A DNA stretch of 64,000 bases from Kitasatospora humi (lineage in GTDB: Bacteria; Actinomycetota; Actinomycetes; Streptomycetales; Streptomycetaceae): contig NZ_JAJJPA010000025.1 of NCBI RefSeq assembly GCF_020907985.1, positions 1 through 64,000 on the forward strand, written 5' to 3'. The notes under the pieces were generated by a model. That model saw nothing but the letters and a program-made list of their open reading frames with translations, was not told the DNA's origin and ran no database searches. Shown piece by piece: positions 43,858 through 52,740 of this stretch (its first letter is position 1; each line of letters begins with the position of its first letter). Made by a program: the position numbers and the translations under genes.

Positions 43858-44027
43858 GGTCGGTGCCTCCTCGGACGGCGAGCGCCGGCGGGCGCCACCG
43901 TCACTGGCACGCTACTCGCCCGCCCAGGCGGTTCGACAGGGGCGTGCGCGGGGTGTGCACTGGCGGAAGTCGACCGGATGCGCTGTCATGACTCGGATCA
44001 TCACAGCACCGAAGCAGGGAGATGCAC

Positions 44028-44969
44028 ATGACGTCGGTCGGGACGAGGCAGGAGGCCCCCACGGGGACGGCACCCGTCCGGATATCCGGTGCGGTCTGGA
44101 CCGCGCTGGCCTTGGTCTACGTGGTATGGGGCTCGACCTACCTCGGGATCCGGATCGCGGTGGAGAGCATGCCCTCGCTGCTTTCCGGCGCCACGCGGTT
44201 CCTGCTCGCCGGCGCCCTGCTGCTCGCCGTGCTGGCCTGGCGGCTGGGGCCCGCCGCGTTGCGGGTGAGCGGACGTCAGCTGGCCGCCACCGGACTGGTC
44301 GGGGTGCTGCTGCTGGTCGGCGGCAACGGGCTGGTGGTGATCGCCGAGGGCAGCGTCCCGTCCGGGCTGACCGCGCTGCTGGTCGCCGTGGTGCCGATCT
44401 GGGTGGTGGTGCTGAAGGCGTCGGTGGGGGAGCGGCCGGGGTGGGCACGGCTGCTCGGGGTGCTGCTGGGCCTGGTGGGGCTGGTGGTGCTGTCGCTGCC
44501 CGGTATCACCGGCAAGGTCTCGCTCGGCGGAGTGCTGCTGATCATGGCGGCATCGCTCAGCTGGGCGGTCGGCTCGTTCGTCGGCACCCGGCTGCCGCGG
44601 CCCGCCAACGCGCTGGTGGCGAGCGCCTACCAGATGCTGATCGGCGGCTTCGGCTGCCTGCTGGTGGCGCTGGCCCGGGGCGAGCAGCACCAACTGCACC
44701 TGAGTGCGATCACCACCCGCTCCTGGTTGGCGCTGGCCTACCTGGTGGTGGTCGGCTCGCTGGTCGGTTTCACCGCCTACGCCTGGCTGCTGCAGAACGC
44801 GCCGCTCGGGCTGGTCGCCACCTACGCCTACGTCAATCCGGTGGTCGCGGTCTTCCTCGGCTGGCTGGTGCTGGCAGAGCGGCTGAGCGCGGCGGAGCTG
44901 GTCGGCGGTGCGATCGTGGTGGCGGCGGTCTGCGTGGTGGTGAGCACGGAACGGCGGGCGCGGAGCTGA
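44028..44969 (+). CDS. EamA/DMT-family transporter
   Basis: A 313-residue protein with two EamA repeats of five helices each: ALALVYVVWGSTYLGIRIAV at the first, and VLLIMAASLSWAVGSFVGTR at the second. WGSTYL and the terminal YVNPVVAVFLGWLVLAERLS are characteristic. GGGAG precedes the ATG at 44028 by six bases. Probable exporter of amino acids or metabolites. It is divergent from the GGCT gene. Confidence 0.9.
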   Translation: MTSVGTRQEAPTGTAPVRISGAVWTALALVYVVWGSTYLGIRIAVESMPSLLSGATRFLLAGALLLAVLAWRLGPAALRVSGRQLAATGLVGVLLLVGGNGLVVIAEGSVPSGLTALLVAVVPIWVVVLKASVGERPGWARLLGVLLGLVGLVVLSLPGITGKVSLGGVLLIMAASLSWAVGSFVGTRLPRPANALVASAYQMLIGGFGCLLVALARGEQHQLHLSAITTRSWLALAYLVVVGSLVGFTAYAWLLQNAPLGLVATYAYVNPVVAVFLGWLVLAERLSAAELVGGAIVVAAVCVVVSTERRARS

Positions 44970-45043
44970 CCGGGCGTCGCCGGGTGCGCCACCCCTCGGG
45001 CTGGTCGTACCGTGGACGGAGGGGCGAGCGAAGGGAGTCCGTG

Positions 45044-45280
45044 ATGCCTGGTTCCGTCACCCTCGGCCACCACATGGAGCCGGCGACCAGCGTGGAGCAC
45101 ATCGACGCCGAACGGCTCGCAGTGCTGCTCGACGAGCTGGGCCAGCTGCTGGCCATCCAGGGACCCACCCGGCTGAGCGACGAGCAGGTGAGCGCACTGC
45201 GCGGCGGCGCGGAGGAGGGGCGGACCGAGCTGGCGCACTGGTGCCGGGCGCTCGCGGCGCAGCTGCACGACCGACTCTGA
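45044..45280 (+). CDS. Small hypothetical protein
   Basis: A 78-residue protein from the ATG at 45044, with AAGGGAG seven bases upstream. Acidic and helical (VEHIDAERLAVLLDELGQLL, then RGGAEEGRTELAHWCRALAA). No family recognised. Its stop codon is the beginning of a 31-bp tandem repeat. Confidence 0.65.
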   Translation: MPGSVTLGHHMEPATSVEHIDAERLAVLLDELGQLLAIQGPTRLSDEQVSALRGGAEEGRTELAHWCRALAAQLHDRL

Positions 45281-45374
45281 GCAGCGCATGGGCCCGCACG
45301 GCCGGTTCTGAGCAGCGCATGGGTCCGCACGGGCGGTTCTGAGCAGCGCATGGGCCCGCACGGCCGGTTCTGAG
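45278..45374. repeat. 31-bp tandem repeat starting at a stop codon
   Basis: Three copies of a unit GCAGCGCATGGGCCCGCACG plus GCCGGTTCTGA, at 45281, 45312 and 45343, each ending in CTGA. The unit includes the TGA of the small gene. A further partial GAGCAGCGCAT occurs at 45389. Confidence 0.92.
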
Positions 45375-45525
45375 TCGCCTGAGCAGGGTGAGCAGCGCAT
45401 CGAACCACCTCGACGGCGCCCGCAGTCCACCACGGACCGCGGGCGCCGAGCGCTGTCAGAGCAATCGCACGGTCAACAACCGGGCGCGACAAGACCCTTG
45501 ACAGTGATCAGCAGTGCGTGAGTAC

Positions 45526-47301
45526 ATGCCAGCCGTGCTCACACCATCCTTCCCCCGCCGCTCCCTCGGGCGCGCCGTCACCGCGTTGGCCCTGGCCGCG
45601 GCCGCCGCGCTGGGCGTGCCGACCGCCGCCTCGGCCACCACGCACGCCGCCTCCTCGGCCGCTGCCGCACCCGCCGCTCCCAGGGCCGGGCGGGTCGAGA
45701 CCAACTACGGCGACCCGGTCACCGCACTGCCGCCGATCAGCCGCCCGAGCGGCAAGCACTGCACGGTCACCGCCATGCAGCACGACTTCGCCAACAGCTA
45801 CGGCCAGCCCTTCACCGGCACCCTCACCCCGCCCGCCGACTGTCCCGGGCCGTGGTCCAAGGTGGTGCTCGACTGGTCCGGCAGCGTCGCGGGCCGCCAG
45901 TACGACCGGCTGGCCGGCGTCTGGATCGGCGGCGCCGAGGTGCTGCGGACCAGCACGCCGGAGCCCGACCCGGCCGGCATCAGCTGGCACGTGGACCAGG
46001 ACCTCACCGCCTTCACACCACTGCTGCGCACCCAGCAGCCGGTGGTGGTCGACCTCGGCAACATCGTCAACTCGACCTACACCGGCGTCTACCACATGAC
46101 CATGACGGTCACCTACTACCAGGCCGACCGGGACAACGCGCCGGCCGCCACCGCCGATCAGGTGCTCCCCGTCTCGCAGTCGACGACCGCGCCCGGCTGG
46201 TGGACCCTCGGGAAGGGCCAGAGCGCCACCGCGAACCTGGTGTTCCCGCGCAACCTGACCGGCGCCCGCCTGCAGGTCTACGCCCGCGGTGGCGGCTGTG
46301 AGGAGTTCTGGTACTCCAACGTCCCCGACGATTACGCGGCGGCTCACCCTGACTACGGCATGTGCGGCGGTGGCACCTACCGCGAGGTGCAGGTGCTGGT
46401 GGACGGGCGGCTCGCCGGCACGGTGCAGCCGTTCCCGGTCATCTACACCGGCGGGATCAGCCCGCTGATGTGGCGGCCGATCCCCAGCATCGACGCGTTC
46501 CGCACCCAGCCCTACGACGTCGACCTCACGCCGTTCGCCGGCACCCTGACCGACGGCCGCCCGCACAGCGTCACACTGCTGCCGCCGGCCGGCATCAGCG
46601 ACTCCTGGACCCTGGACGGCAGCCTCTTCCTGACCACCGACCCGCTGCGCGCCCAGACCAGCGGTGCGGTCACCACCGACACCATCGCCGCCGCACCGCA
46701 GGTGAACACCACTGAGCAGAAGCAGTCCGACGGCAGCGACCTGATCACCGTCACCGCGGGCCGCGACTGGACGGTGGCCGGCTACGTCGACACCTCGCAC
46801 GGCCGGATCACCACCACGGTCGAGCACCACGGCGAGTACCGCAACACCGACACCCTCGCCAACCGGGGTCAGAACCAGGTGACCAGCCAGCGGGACAGTG
46901 GCTGGAACGTCGTCAGCACCGACGACGGGCACGGTCAGCCCCAGCAGCACCGCACCACCTGGTCCTACCCGCTCGACGTGACCAGCAGCTACACCCCCGG
47001 CAGCGGGTCGGACAGCTTCCTGGTGACCGGCCAGGTGTCGGTGGCACGTGAGCTGACCGACCAGACGCGGCACAGCCAGGGTGCCTGGCAGCAGCAGGCG
47101 TTCACCGACGACCGGCTGAACTCCCAAGGCGTTCTGGAGCGGCAGAACGGCACCGTGGTCCAGGCCGACGGCAGTTCGAACGAGCACTACCTGGGCAGCA
47201 CCGCCGACGGCGGGTGCTACGACCATGAGTTGGCGTCTGACCACGGGTACCTGACGCTGGATCGCGTCAGCTCCTCGACCAACGGCAAGGCCTGCCGCTG
47301 A
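45526..47301 (+). CDS. Secreted peptide:N-glycosidase A-like amidase
   Basis: About 591 residues. Signal peptide RRSLGRAVTALALAAAAALG, then a PNGase A-like (peptide-N4-(N-acetylglucosaminyl)asparagine amidase) fold: WSKVVLDWSGSVAGRQYDRL, GVWIGGAEVLRTSTPEP, WHVDQDLTAF, YHMTMTVTYY, and EEFWYSNVPDDY. The family cleaves N-glycans from glycoproteins. Start is uncertain: GTG 45514, ATG 45526 or GTG 45535; a TTGACA lies at 45498-45503. The end (TADGGCYDHELASDHGYLTL) includes a Cys pair. A hairpin follows. Confidence 0.8.
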   Translation: MPAVLTPSFPRRSLGRAVTALALAAAAALGVPTAASATTHAASSAAAAPAAPRAGRVETNYGDPVTALPPISRPSGKHCTVTAMQHDFANSYGQPFTGTLTPPADCPGPWSKVVLDWSGSVAGRQYDRLAGVWIGGAEVLRTSTPEPDPAGISWHVDQDLTAFTPLLRTQQPVVVDLGNIVNSTYTGVYHMTMTVTYYQADRDNAPAATADQVLPVSQSTTAPGWWTLGKGQSATANLVFPRNLTGARLQVYARGGGCEEFWYSNVPDDYAAAHPDYGMCGGGTYREVQVLVDGRLAGTVQPFPVIYTGGISPLMWRPIPSIDAFRTQPYDVDLTPFAGTLTDGRPHSVTLLPPAGISDSWTLDGSLFLTTDPLRAQTSGAVTTDTIAAAPQVNTTEQKQSDGSDLITVTAGRDWTVAGYVDTSHGRITTTVEHHGEYRNTDTLANRGQNQVTSQRDSGWNVVSTDDGHGQPQQHRTTWSYPLDVTSSYTPGSGSDSFLVTGQVSVARELTDQTRHSQGAWQQQAFTDDRLNSQGVLERQNGTVVQADGSSNEHYLGSTADGGCYDHELASDHGYLTLDRVSSSTNGKACR

Positions 47302-47339
47302 CGCCGCCGGCCAGGCCTGCGGAAACATGGCTTGCTTTC

Positions 47340-47404
47340 GTGATGGCCGTGATGGCCGTGACGGCCGTGATGACCGTTTTGGGAGTGATGGCCGTGACGG
47401 CCGT
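47340..47404. repeat. Nonamer repeat GTGATGGCC after the PNGase gene
   Basis: Six imperfect copies of GTGATGGCC/GTGACGGCC, interrupted by GTTTTGGGA, in the 3' flank of the gene. Confidence 0.75.
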
Positions 47405-47427
47405 GTGAAACGCTGAAGGCGAACTGA

Positions 47428-47466
47428 GGGCTGGTCGGACCGCGTTCGCACGGTCGCGACCAGCCC
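47428..47466 (+). terminator. Hairpin terminator after the PNGase A-like gene
   Basis: GGGCTGGTCG with its complement CGACCAGCCC, extended by GACCG/CGGTC with one bulged base, around a short loop. It is 127 bp beyond the stop codon and followed by TTGGCTTTCC. Confidence 0.75.
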
Positions 47467-47782
47467 TTGGCTTTCCGTCAGTCCACAGTCCAAGACTCAA
47501 GCATGTCAGGATGTGATGTCTGTCACGTCGAGTTGCGTGGGGTATTTGTGCCAACTTGCTGTGATGCGTCGGTGACCTGCGGAAACGTGGAGTGTGCGGG
47601 GAGTCACCAGGGAGAGGGTTAAAGACTCGTGAAAGAGTTGATCTTGTTCTCGAAGGGGTTCTACGCTTCACTCTGCGGGTGTCAGCGGCGGATGGGGGTG
47701 CGGCCGACTGTCCAAGGATGACATCAGGGCCGGGTAGAGGCCGTGATGCTCAAAGCTGGCGAGATTGAGAGCACCATTGCCC

Positions 47783-49870
47783 ATGAGGATCGCGCGTGAG
47801 AAGCCCGCGCTACCCGGCCGTTCTGACCGGCTTCCACGTCGCCTCCGCAGGACCCTGCTCGTGCTACCCGGGTTGACGACCCTGGCCGGATGCTCCGCCG
47901 ACTCCGGCGGCACCGAAGCCTGGACCGCCGGCGCGGCCGTGGTGCTGCTCGGCGCCACGGTGGTGGCGGTCCGCCGGGTCACCGCCCGCCCACTGGAACG
48001 GGCCCGCGACCAGGCCGCCCGAAATCTGTCCCAAGTGCTCGACGAACGAGCCGGGTTGCTGGCGGAACGCACCAGGTTGGACAGCGAGCGCGAGGCCCAG
48101 CAGTGCCAACTCCACGCGCAGACCGCCGAACACCAGCGCCTGCTCCGAAGCTACGAGGAGCTCCAGCGGCAGCAACAGGATCTGACCGAGCAGTGGAACG
48201 AGGCCGCCGCCGCCCACGCCACCGCCGTGGAGCGGCTGGAGAGACTCCGCCAGGAGTACGCCGTACTGCTCGCCCAGCGCGACGGGCTCGAGAAGGAACG
48301 CGATGACCTCCAAGGCAGCGTGGACGCGACATTCGTCAACCTCGCGATGCGCACCCTGACCCTGGTCGAGCGCCAACTGGTACTGATCGAGACACTGGAG
48401 GAGCGCGAGGCCGACGCCACGCAGTTGGACAACCTGTTCCGACTCGACCACCTGGCCACCCGGATGCGCCGCAACAGCGAGAACATGCTGCTGCTCGCCG
48501 GCCTGGAGAACAGCCAGCGCAGCCGCAAGACGGTGACCCTGCTCGACGTGGTGCGCGCCGCGGTCTCGGAGATCGAGCGCTATGAGCGGGTCAAGCTCGG
48601 CTTCCTGGCCGCCGTCCGACTCAGCGGCGCGGTCGCCGACGACACCAGTCACCTGCTCGCCGAACTGCTGGAGAACGCCACCGCGTTCTCGCCTCCGCAG
48701 GAGCAAGTCGAAGTCGGCGGCTGGCTGTTGGACAACGGAGAACTGATGATCTCGGTCAACGACCGGGGCATCGGCCTCCCGCCGGACCGGATGCGCGCCC
48801 TCAACGAGCAACTCGCCGAGCAACTGCCCAAGGACCCGGCCGAGCGTCGGGACAAGCTGATGGCCGGTGCACGGACCGGGCGCAGCATGGGCCTGTTCGT
48901 GGTCGCCAGGCTGGCCGCACGGCACGGCCTGCGGGTGCAGCTGCGCGAGAACGGGCAAGGGGGCGGGGTGACCGCCATGGTTGTGCTGCCGAGTGGGGCG
49001 CTGCACCAGGACGACGTCAGCACCGCCGACCTCGACGACCAGCGGCAGGCCGAGCGCAGTGCGGCCGCTGCGGCGGCGCAGGTGCGCATGGCGGAGCAGC
49101 GGGCCGTCCAGGCCGCGGCTGCGACGACCGTGCCCGTGCCGATCGCGGCGCCCGTGCCGACCGGGGCGTCCGTGTCCCCTGGGGCGTCCGTGTCGACCGG
49201 GGCACCCGCCTCGGGGAGCGGCGAGCCGCCCGCGCTGCCCCGGCGGCGGCCCGCGCACGCCGCCGCGCCCGCTGCGGCGGCAACTGGCGCTGCCACAACG
49301 GGCACGGCCGAGGGCGCCGTTGCAGGGTCCGGCACCGACGAGTCCGCGTCCGAGACCGCTGTCGTCGCTGAGCCCGCCGTCGCCGAGCCTGGCGGAGCGG
49401 AGCCTGCTGGTGTGCGACCTGCTGTCGCTGAGCCCGCCGGTGCCGAGCCTGCTGGTGTGCGACCTGCTGTCGCTGAGCCCGCCGTCGCTGAGCCTGCCGT
49501 CGAACCGGCCGGTGCGGACCGCCCGTTGGACCAGCCCACCCAACAGCTGACGATCCGGCACCTGCGCTCCGAGGGCCGGCAGACGACCGTGCCGGACCTG
49601 CCGCGTCGAGTGCCGCGCTCGAATGGTCTGCCGGGCACCGGTGAGGCCCCACTCTCCGGCTTGCGCCGGGTCGCCGGACCGCCACCACCGGCACGGACCA
49701 GGCCGGACGCGACGAGTGCCGGCCCGGGCGCCGCCGACGCGGAGGTCGCGTCGGCCCGCCCGCGCACCTCCGCCGAAGAGCTGCGCCGCCGACTCGGCGG
49801 CTTCCAGAGCGGGCTGCGCCAGGCAGCCCGAGAGTCCGCTCCCGAGGGATCCGAGGGACAGAACCGATGA
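47783..49870 (+). CDS. cvnA: Conservon CvnA: sensor kinase-like protein
   Basis: A 695-residue protein. N-terminal hydrophobic stretch with a lipobox-like LTTLAGC, a second hydrophobic segment (AWTAGAAVVLLGATVVAV), a coiled-coil (residues 70-200: QQCQLHAQTAEHQRLLRSYE), a HATPase domain with N box ELLENATAFSPP and G boxes VNDRGIGLPPDRM and GRSMGLFVVARLAARHG, and a Pro/Ala/Glu-rich tail with repeats PAVAEPAGAEPAGVRP. First gene of a four-gene cluster typical of Streptomyces conservons, membrane-associated GTPase regulators. Stop overlaps cvnB (ATGA). Confidence 0.9.
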   Translation: MRIAREKPALPGRSDRLPRRLRRTLLVLPGLTTLAGCSADSGGTEAWTAGAAVVLLGATVVAVRRVTARPLERARDQAARNLSQVLDERAGLLAERTRLDSEREAQQCQLHAQTAEHQRLLRSYEELQRQQQDLTEQWNEAAAAHATAVERLERLRQEYAVLLAQRDGLEKERDDLQGSVDATFVNLAMRTLTLVERQLVLIETLEEREADATQLDNLFRLDHLATRMRRNSENMLLLAGLENSQRSRKTVTLLDVVRAAVSEIERYERVKLGFLAAVRLSGAVADDTSHLLAELLENATAFSPPQEQVEVGGWLLDNGELMISVNDRGIGLPPDRMRALNEQLAEQLPKDPAERRDKLMAGARTGRSMGLFVVARLAARHGLRVQLRENGQGGGVTAMVVLPSGALHQDDVSTADLDDQRQAERSAAAAAAQVRMAEQRAVQAAAATTVPVPIAAPVPTGASVSPGASVSTGAPASGSGEPPALPRRRPAHAAAPAAAATGAATTGTAEGAVAGSGTDESASETAVVAEPAVAEPGGAEPAGVRPAVAEPAGAEPAGVRPAVAEPAVAEPAVEPAGADRPLDQPTQQLTIRHLRSEGRQTTVPDLPRRVPRSNGLPGTGEAPLSGLRRVAGPPPPARTRPDATSAGPGAADAEVASARPRTSAEELRRRLGGFQSGLRQAARESAPEGSEGQNR

Positions 49871-50352
49871 GTGACTTCGACTACCATCTCGCCCCAGCCC
49901 AGCCCGACCTGCCGGCGCATGAGGCGGTGTCCCAACTCCCGCTCAGCCAGGCCGCGATGAATGTCCGCTGGCTGCTCGGCGACTTCCTCGGTCAGGTGCC
50001 GGGGGTGGTCGAGGCCGTGGTGGTCTCCGCCGACGGTCTGCTGCTCGCCGAGTCCCAGCAGGGTCGCAAGCCCGACGAACTCTCGGCCATCGTCTCGGCG
50101 TTGACGAGTCTGGCCGGTGGATTGGCCCGGGCGATCGAGTACGGCTCGGTCAAGCAGACCATGGTCACCATGGACGAGGGCCATGTGGTGGTGATGGCCA
50201 TCAGCGACGGCTCCTGCCTCGGAGTGTACGCCTCGCTCCACTGCGAGTTGGGCGTGCTGGCCTACCAGATGTCGCTGCTGGTAGAGCGCGCCGGCCACGC
50301 CCTGACGCCCCAGGTGCGCAGCGAGCTCCGCCGGACGCTGGCGGTCCGATGA
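49867..50352 (+). CDS. cvnB: Conservon CvnB: roadblock/LC7-domain protein
   Basis: A 161-residue Roadblock/LC7-like protein. MNVRWLLGDFLGQVPGVVEAVV, ADGLLLAESQQGRKPDELSA and YGSVKQTMVTMDEGHVVVMAI are the LC7 elements. Its ATG overlaps the cvnA stop codon. The protein is thought to act as a partner or GAP for the conservon GTPase. Confidence 0.92.
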   Translation: MSDFDYHLAPAQPDLPAHEAVSQLPLSQAAMNVRWLLGDFLGQVPGVVEAVVVSADGLLLAESQQGRKPDELSAIVSALTSLAGGLARAIEYGSVKQTMVTMDEGHVVVMAISDGSCLGVYASLHCELGVLAYQMSLLVERAGHALTPQVRSELRRTLAVR

Positions 50353-50834
50353 GCAACAGTTCCCCGGAGGTGGGAAGCATGTCCGGCACCGCGCACAGCG
50401 GTATCCCCGTGAACGAGGTCGGCCCGGGGGGTGGGCACGGCCTGCGCGCCGACCGCGGCCGCGCCGACCAAGGGCGCTCCTCCCGAGTGCGGCCGTACAC
50501 CATCACCCGCGGCCGGACCCGGTTCGGGCGGGTGCTGCTGGTCGAGACCCTCGTGTCGGCGCTCAATCGCCCGGCGGACCCGGCCGACCGCAGCCTGCCG
50601 GAGCTCGCCGACATCTGCGACCTGACACGCGGCCAGATGCGTTCCATCGCCGAGATCTCGGCGCTGCTGCAGATCCCGCTCGGAGTGGTGAAGGTGCTGG
50701 TCAGCGACCTCGCCGAGCAGGGACGGGTGCGGGTTCACGGTGACGACTCGGCCGAACCGCTGGGCACCGGAACCGCGGTGTCGGGCAAGCGCGACGTGCT
50801 GGAAAGGGTACTCGGTGGACTTCGCAAGCTCTGA
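50349..50834 (+). CDS. cvnC: Conservon CvnC: DUF742 protein
   Basis: A 161-residue protein with the DUF742 pattern: RVRPYTITRGRTRFGRVLLV, ELADICDLTRGQMRSIAEIS, and LQIPLGVVKVLVSDLAEQGR, a winged-helix-like end. It begins in an ATGA overlap with cvnB. Role in conservon signalling is unresolved. Confidence 0.92.
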   Translation: MSNSSPEVGSMSGTAHSGIPVNEVGPGGGHGLRADRGRADQGRSSRVRPYTITRGRTRFGRVLLVETLVSALNRPADPADRSLPELADICDLTRGQMRSIAEISALLQIPLGVVKVLVSDLAEQGRVRVHGDDSAEPLGTGTAVSGKRDVLERVLGGLRKL

Positions 50835-51450
50835 CGCGCCGCTCGGCGCGCCCCGGCAGGGTGCGCTGCCTCCCGGCGTGCCGCTGCCGACCGGTACCGC
50901 CACCTCCACCAAGATCGTGGTGGCGGGCGGTTTCGGCGTCGGCAAGACCACCTTCGTCAGCTCCGTCTCCGAGATTCCGCCCCTCACCACCGAGGCGGTG
51001 ATGACCGAGGCCAGCATCGGCATCGACGACACCGCGGCCGTCCCGAACAAGACGTCCACCACCGTGGCCATGGACTTCGGTCGGATCAGCCTGGAATCCG
51101 ACCTGGTGCTCTACCTGTTCGGCACGCCGGGTCAGGGCCGGTTCTGGTTCATGTGGGACGACCTGGTCCGTGGCGCGGTCGGTGCCGTGGTGCTGGCGGA
51201 CACTCGCCGACTGGCCGACTCCTTCCCGGCGTTGGACTACTTCGAGGGCAGCGGCCTGCCGTTCGTGGTCGCGGTCAACCAGTTCGACGGCGCCCCCGTG
51301 TATTCGCCGGAGGCGGTGCGCGACTCGCTCGCCATGCCCGACCACGTGCCGGTGGTGATCTTCGACGCACGTCAACGCGACTCCGTCGTCGACGTGTTGG
51401 TCCAGTTGGTGGTGCACGCGCTGGCCGCCGAGCCGGCCCCCGTAGGCTGA
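50815..51450 (+). CDS. cvnD: Conservon CvnD: small GTPase
   Basis: A 211-residue GTP-binding protein. The P-loop is GGFGVGKTTFV, switch II FGTPGQGRFWFMWDDL, and the base-recognition motif NQFD (for NKxD) in VAVNQFDGAP. It begins at a GTG within the last codons of cvnC (20-bp overlap). The unusual Phe/Trp in switch II and NQFD are typical of this family. Confidence 0.92.
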   Translation: MDFASSDAPLGAPRQGALPPGVPLPTGTATSTKIVVAGGFGVGKTTFVSSVSEIPPLTTEAVMTEASIGIDDTAAVPNKTSTTVAMDFGRISLESDLVLYLFGTPGQGRFWFMWDDLVRGAVGAVVLADTRRLADSFPALDYFEGSGLPFVVAVNQFDGAPVYSPEAVRDSLAMPDHVPVVIFDARQRDSVVDVLVQLVVHALAAEPAPVG

Positions 51451-51510
51451 CGGCCCTCAGCTCACCTTCCACCACTTCCTCAGCAACACCTCGCAAGAAG
51501 GCAGGCAGCT

Positions 51511-52740
51511 TTGCGCAAGATACTTGTCGTCGGCGCCGGTCAGGCCGGACTCCAGCTCGCACTGGGCCTCCAGGCCAACGGCTACGACGTCACGGTGATG
51601 ACCAACCGCACCGCCGGTGAGGTGCGCGACGGCCGGGTGCTCTCCACCCAGTGCATGTTCACCACCGCGCTCGGCCACGAGCGTGAACTCGGCCTGAACT
51701 TCTGGGAGGAGGCAGCTCCGAGAGTCGAGGGCCTCGGCGTCTCGGTGGCCGGCCCGGAGTCCCAGCGGGTGATCGACTGGGTCGGGAAGCTGGACGGATA
51801 CGCCCAGTCCGTGGACCAGCGGATCAAGATGGCGGGCTGGCTGGAGGCCTTCGAGCAGCGCGGCGGCAAGGTCGTGGTGCACGGAGTCACCGTCTCCGAC
51901 CTGGACTACTTCAGCCGCCGGTTCGACCTGGTACTGGTCGCCGCCGGCAAGGGCGAGCTGGTCTCGATGTTCGGCCGCGATGACTCCCGTTCGCCCTACT
52001 CCACCCCGCAGCGCGCCCTCGCCGTCGCCTATGTGCACGGCCTCGGCCCGCGCCCGGAACACGACTTCAAGGCGGTGCGCTGCAACCTGGTCCCGGGCGT
52101 CGGCGAGCTGTTCATGATTCCGGCACTCACCGTCTCCGGCCCGTGCGACATCATCTTCTGGGAGGGCATCCCCGGCGGGCCGCTGGACGTCTTCGGTGAC
52201 GTCAAGGACCCGGGCGAGCACCTGCGGCTGACCCTGGAGCTCATGAAGGCCTTCACGCCCTGGGAGTACGAGCGCACCCTCGGCGGTGTCGAACTGACCG
52301 ACGCCGGTGCCACCCTGGCCGGCCGCTACGCACCCGTGGTGCGCAACCCGATCGCCGAACTGCCCAGTGGCGGCCTGGCCTTGGGTGTCGCAGACGTGGT
52401 GGTGGCCAACGACCCCATCACCGGGCAGGGCTCCAACAACGCCGCCAAGTGCGCCGCCGTCTACCTGGACGCGATCCTGGCCCACGGCGACCGTCCCTTC
52501 GACCGCGACTTCATGCAGGCCGCCTTCGACCGCTACTGGACGGGCGCCGGCCCGGTCACCAAGTGGACCAACGCGATGCTCGCCCCGCCGCCCGAGCACG
52601 TGCTGAACCTGATCGGTGCCGCCGGCCGGCTCCAGCCGGTCGCCGACCGGTTCGCCAACGGCTTCGACGACGCGGCCGACTTCGAGAACTGGTTCTTCGA
52701 CCCGGAGAAGGCGGGCGCCTACCTCGCTTCGCTGGGCTGA
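51511..52740 (+). CDS. StyA-like FAD-dependent monooxygenase
   Basis: A 409-residue flavoprotein starting at a TTG with GAAGG upstream. VVGAGQAGLQLALGLQANGY is the FAD-binding Rossmann loop, VLVAAGKGELVSMF the middle region, and GVADVVVANDPITGQGSNNA the characteristic GD-like motif of styrene monooxygenase StyA/IndA relatives. It would use FADH2 from a separate reductase, none being in the window. It follows cvnD by 60 bp, so it probably belongs to the conservon unit. Its 3' end overlaps the MFS gene by 22 bp. Confidence 0.85.
   Translation: MRKILVVGAGQAGLQLALGLQANGYDVTVMTNRTAGEVRDGRVLSTQCMFTTALGHERELGLNFWEEAAPRVEGLGVSVAGPESQRVIDWVGKLDGYAQSVDQRIKMAGWLEAFEQRGGKVVVHGVTVSDLDYFSRRFDLVLVAAGKGELVSMFGRDDSRSPYSTPQRALAVAYVHGLGPRPEHDFKAVRCNLVPGVGELFMIPALTVSGPCDIIFWEGIPGGPLDVFGDVKDPGEHLRLTLELMKAFTPWEYERTLGGVELTDAGATLAGRYAPVVRNPIAELPSGGLALGVADVVVANDPITGQGSNNAAKCAAVYLDAILAHGDRPFDRDFMQAAFDRYWTGAGPVTKWTNAMLAPPPEHVLNLIGAAGRLQPVADRFANGFDDAADFENWFFDPEKAGAYLASLG

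Larger units (their letters stand above)
47302..47782. other. Intergenic region before the conservon
   Basis: 481 bp without a gene. It contains GTGATGGCC/GTGACGGCC repeats (47340-47404), the terminator hairpin at 47428-47466, and a less GC-rich part (47500-47660, with GATGTGATGTC and AAAGAGTTGATCTTG) that most likely carries the conservon promoter. Confidence 0.5.

Noticed and set aside
45498..45503. TTGACA as the -35 of the PNGase-like gene
   Set aside because: No suitable -10 follows at 16-18 bp, so I note it only as a possibility in the gene entry.
45508..47493. Long minus-strand frame opposite the PNGase-like gene
   Set aside because: Gly/Val-rich antisense artefact; the plus strand has a signal peptide and family motifs.
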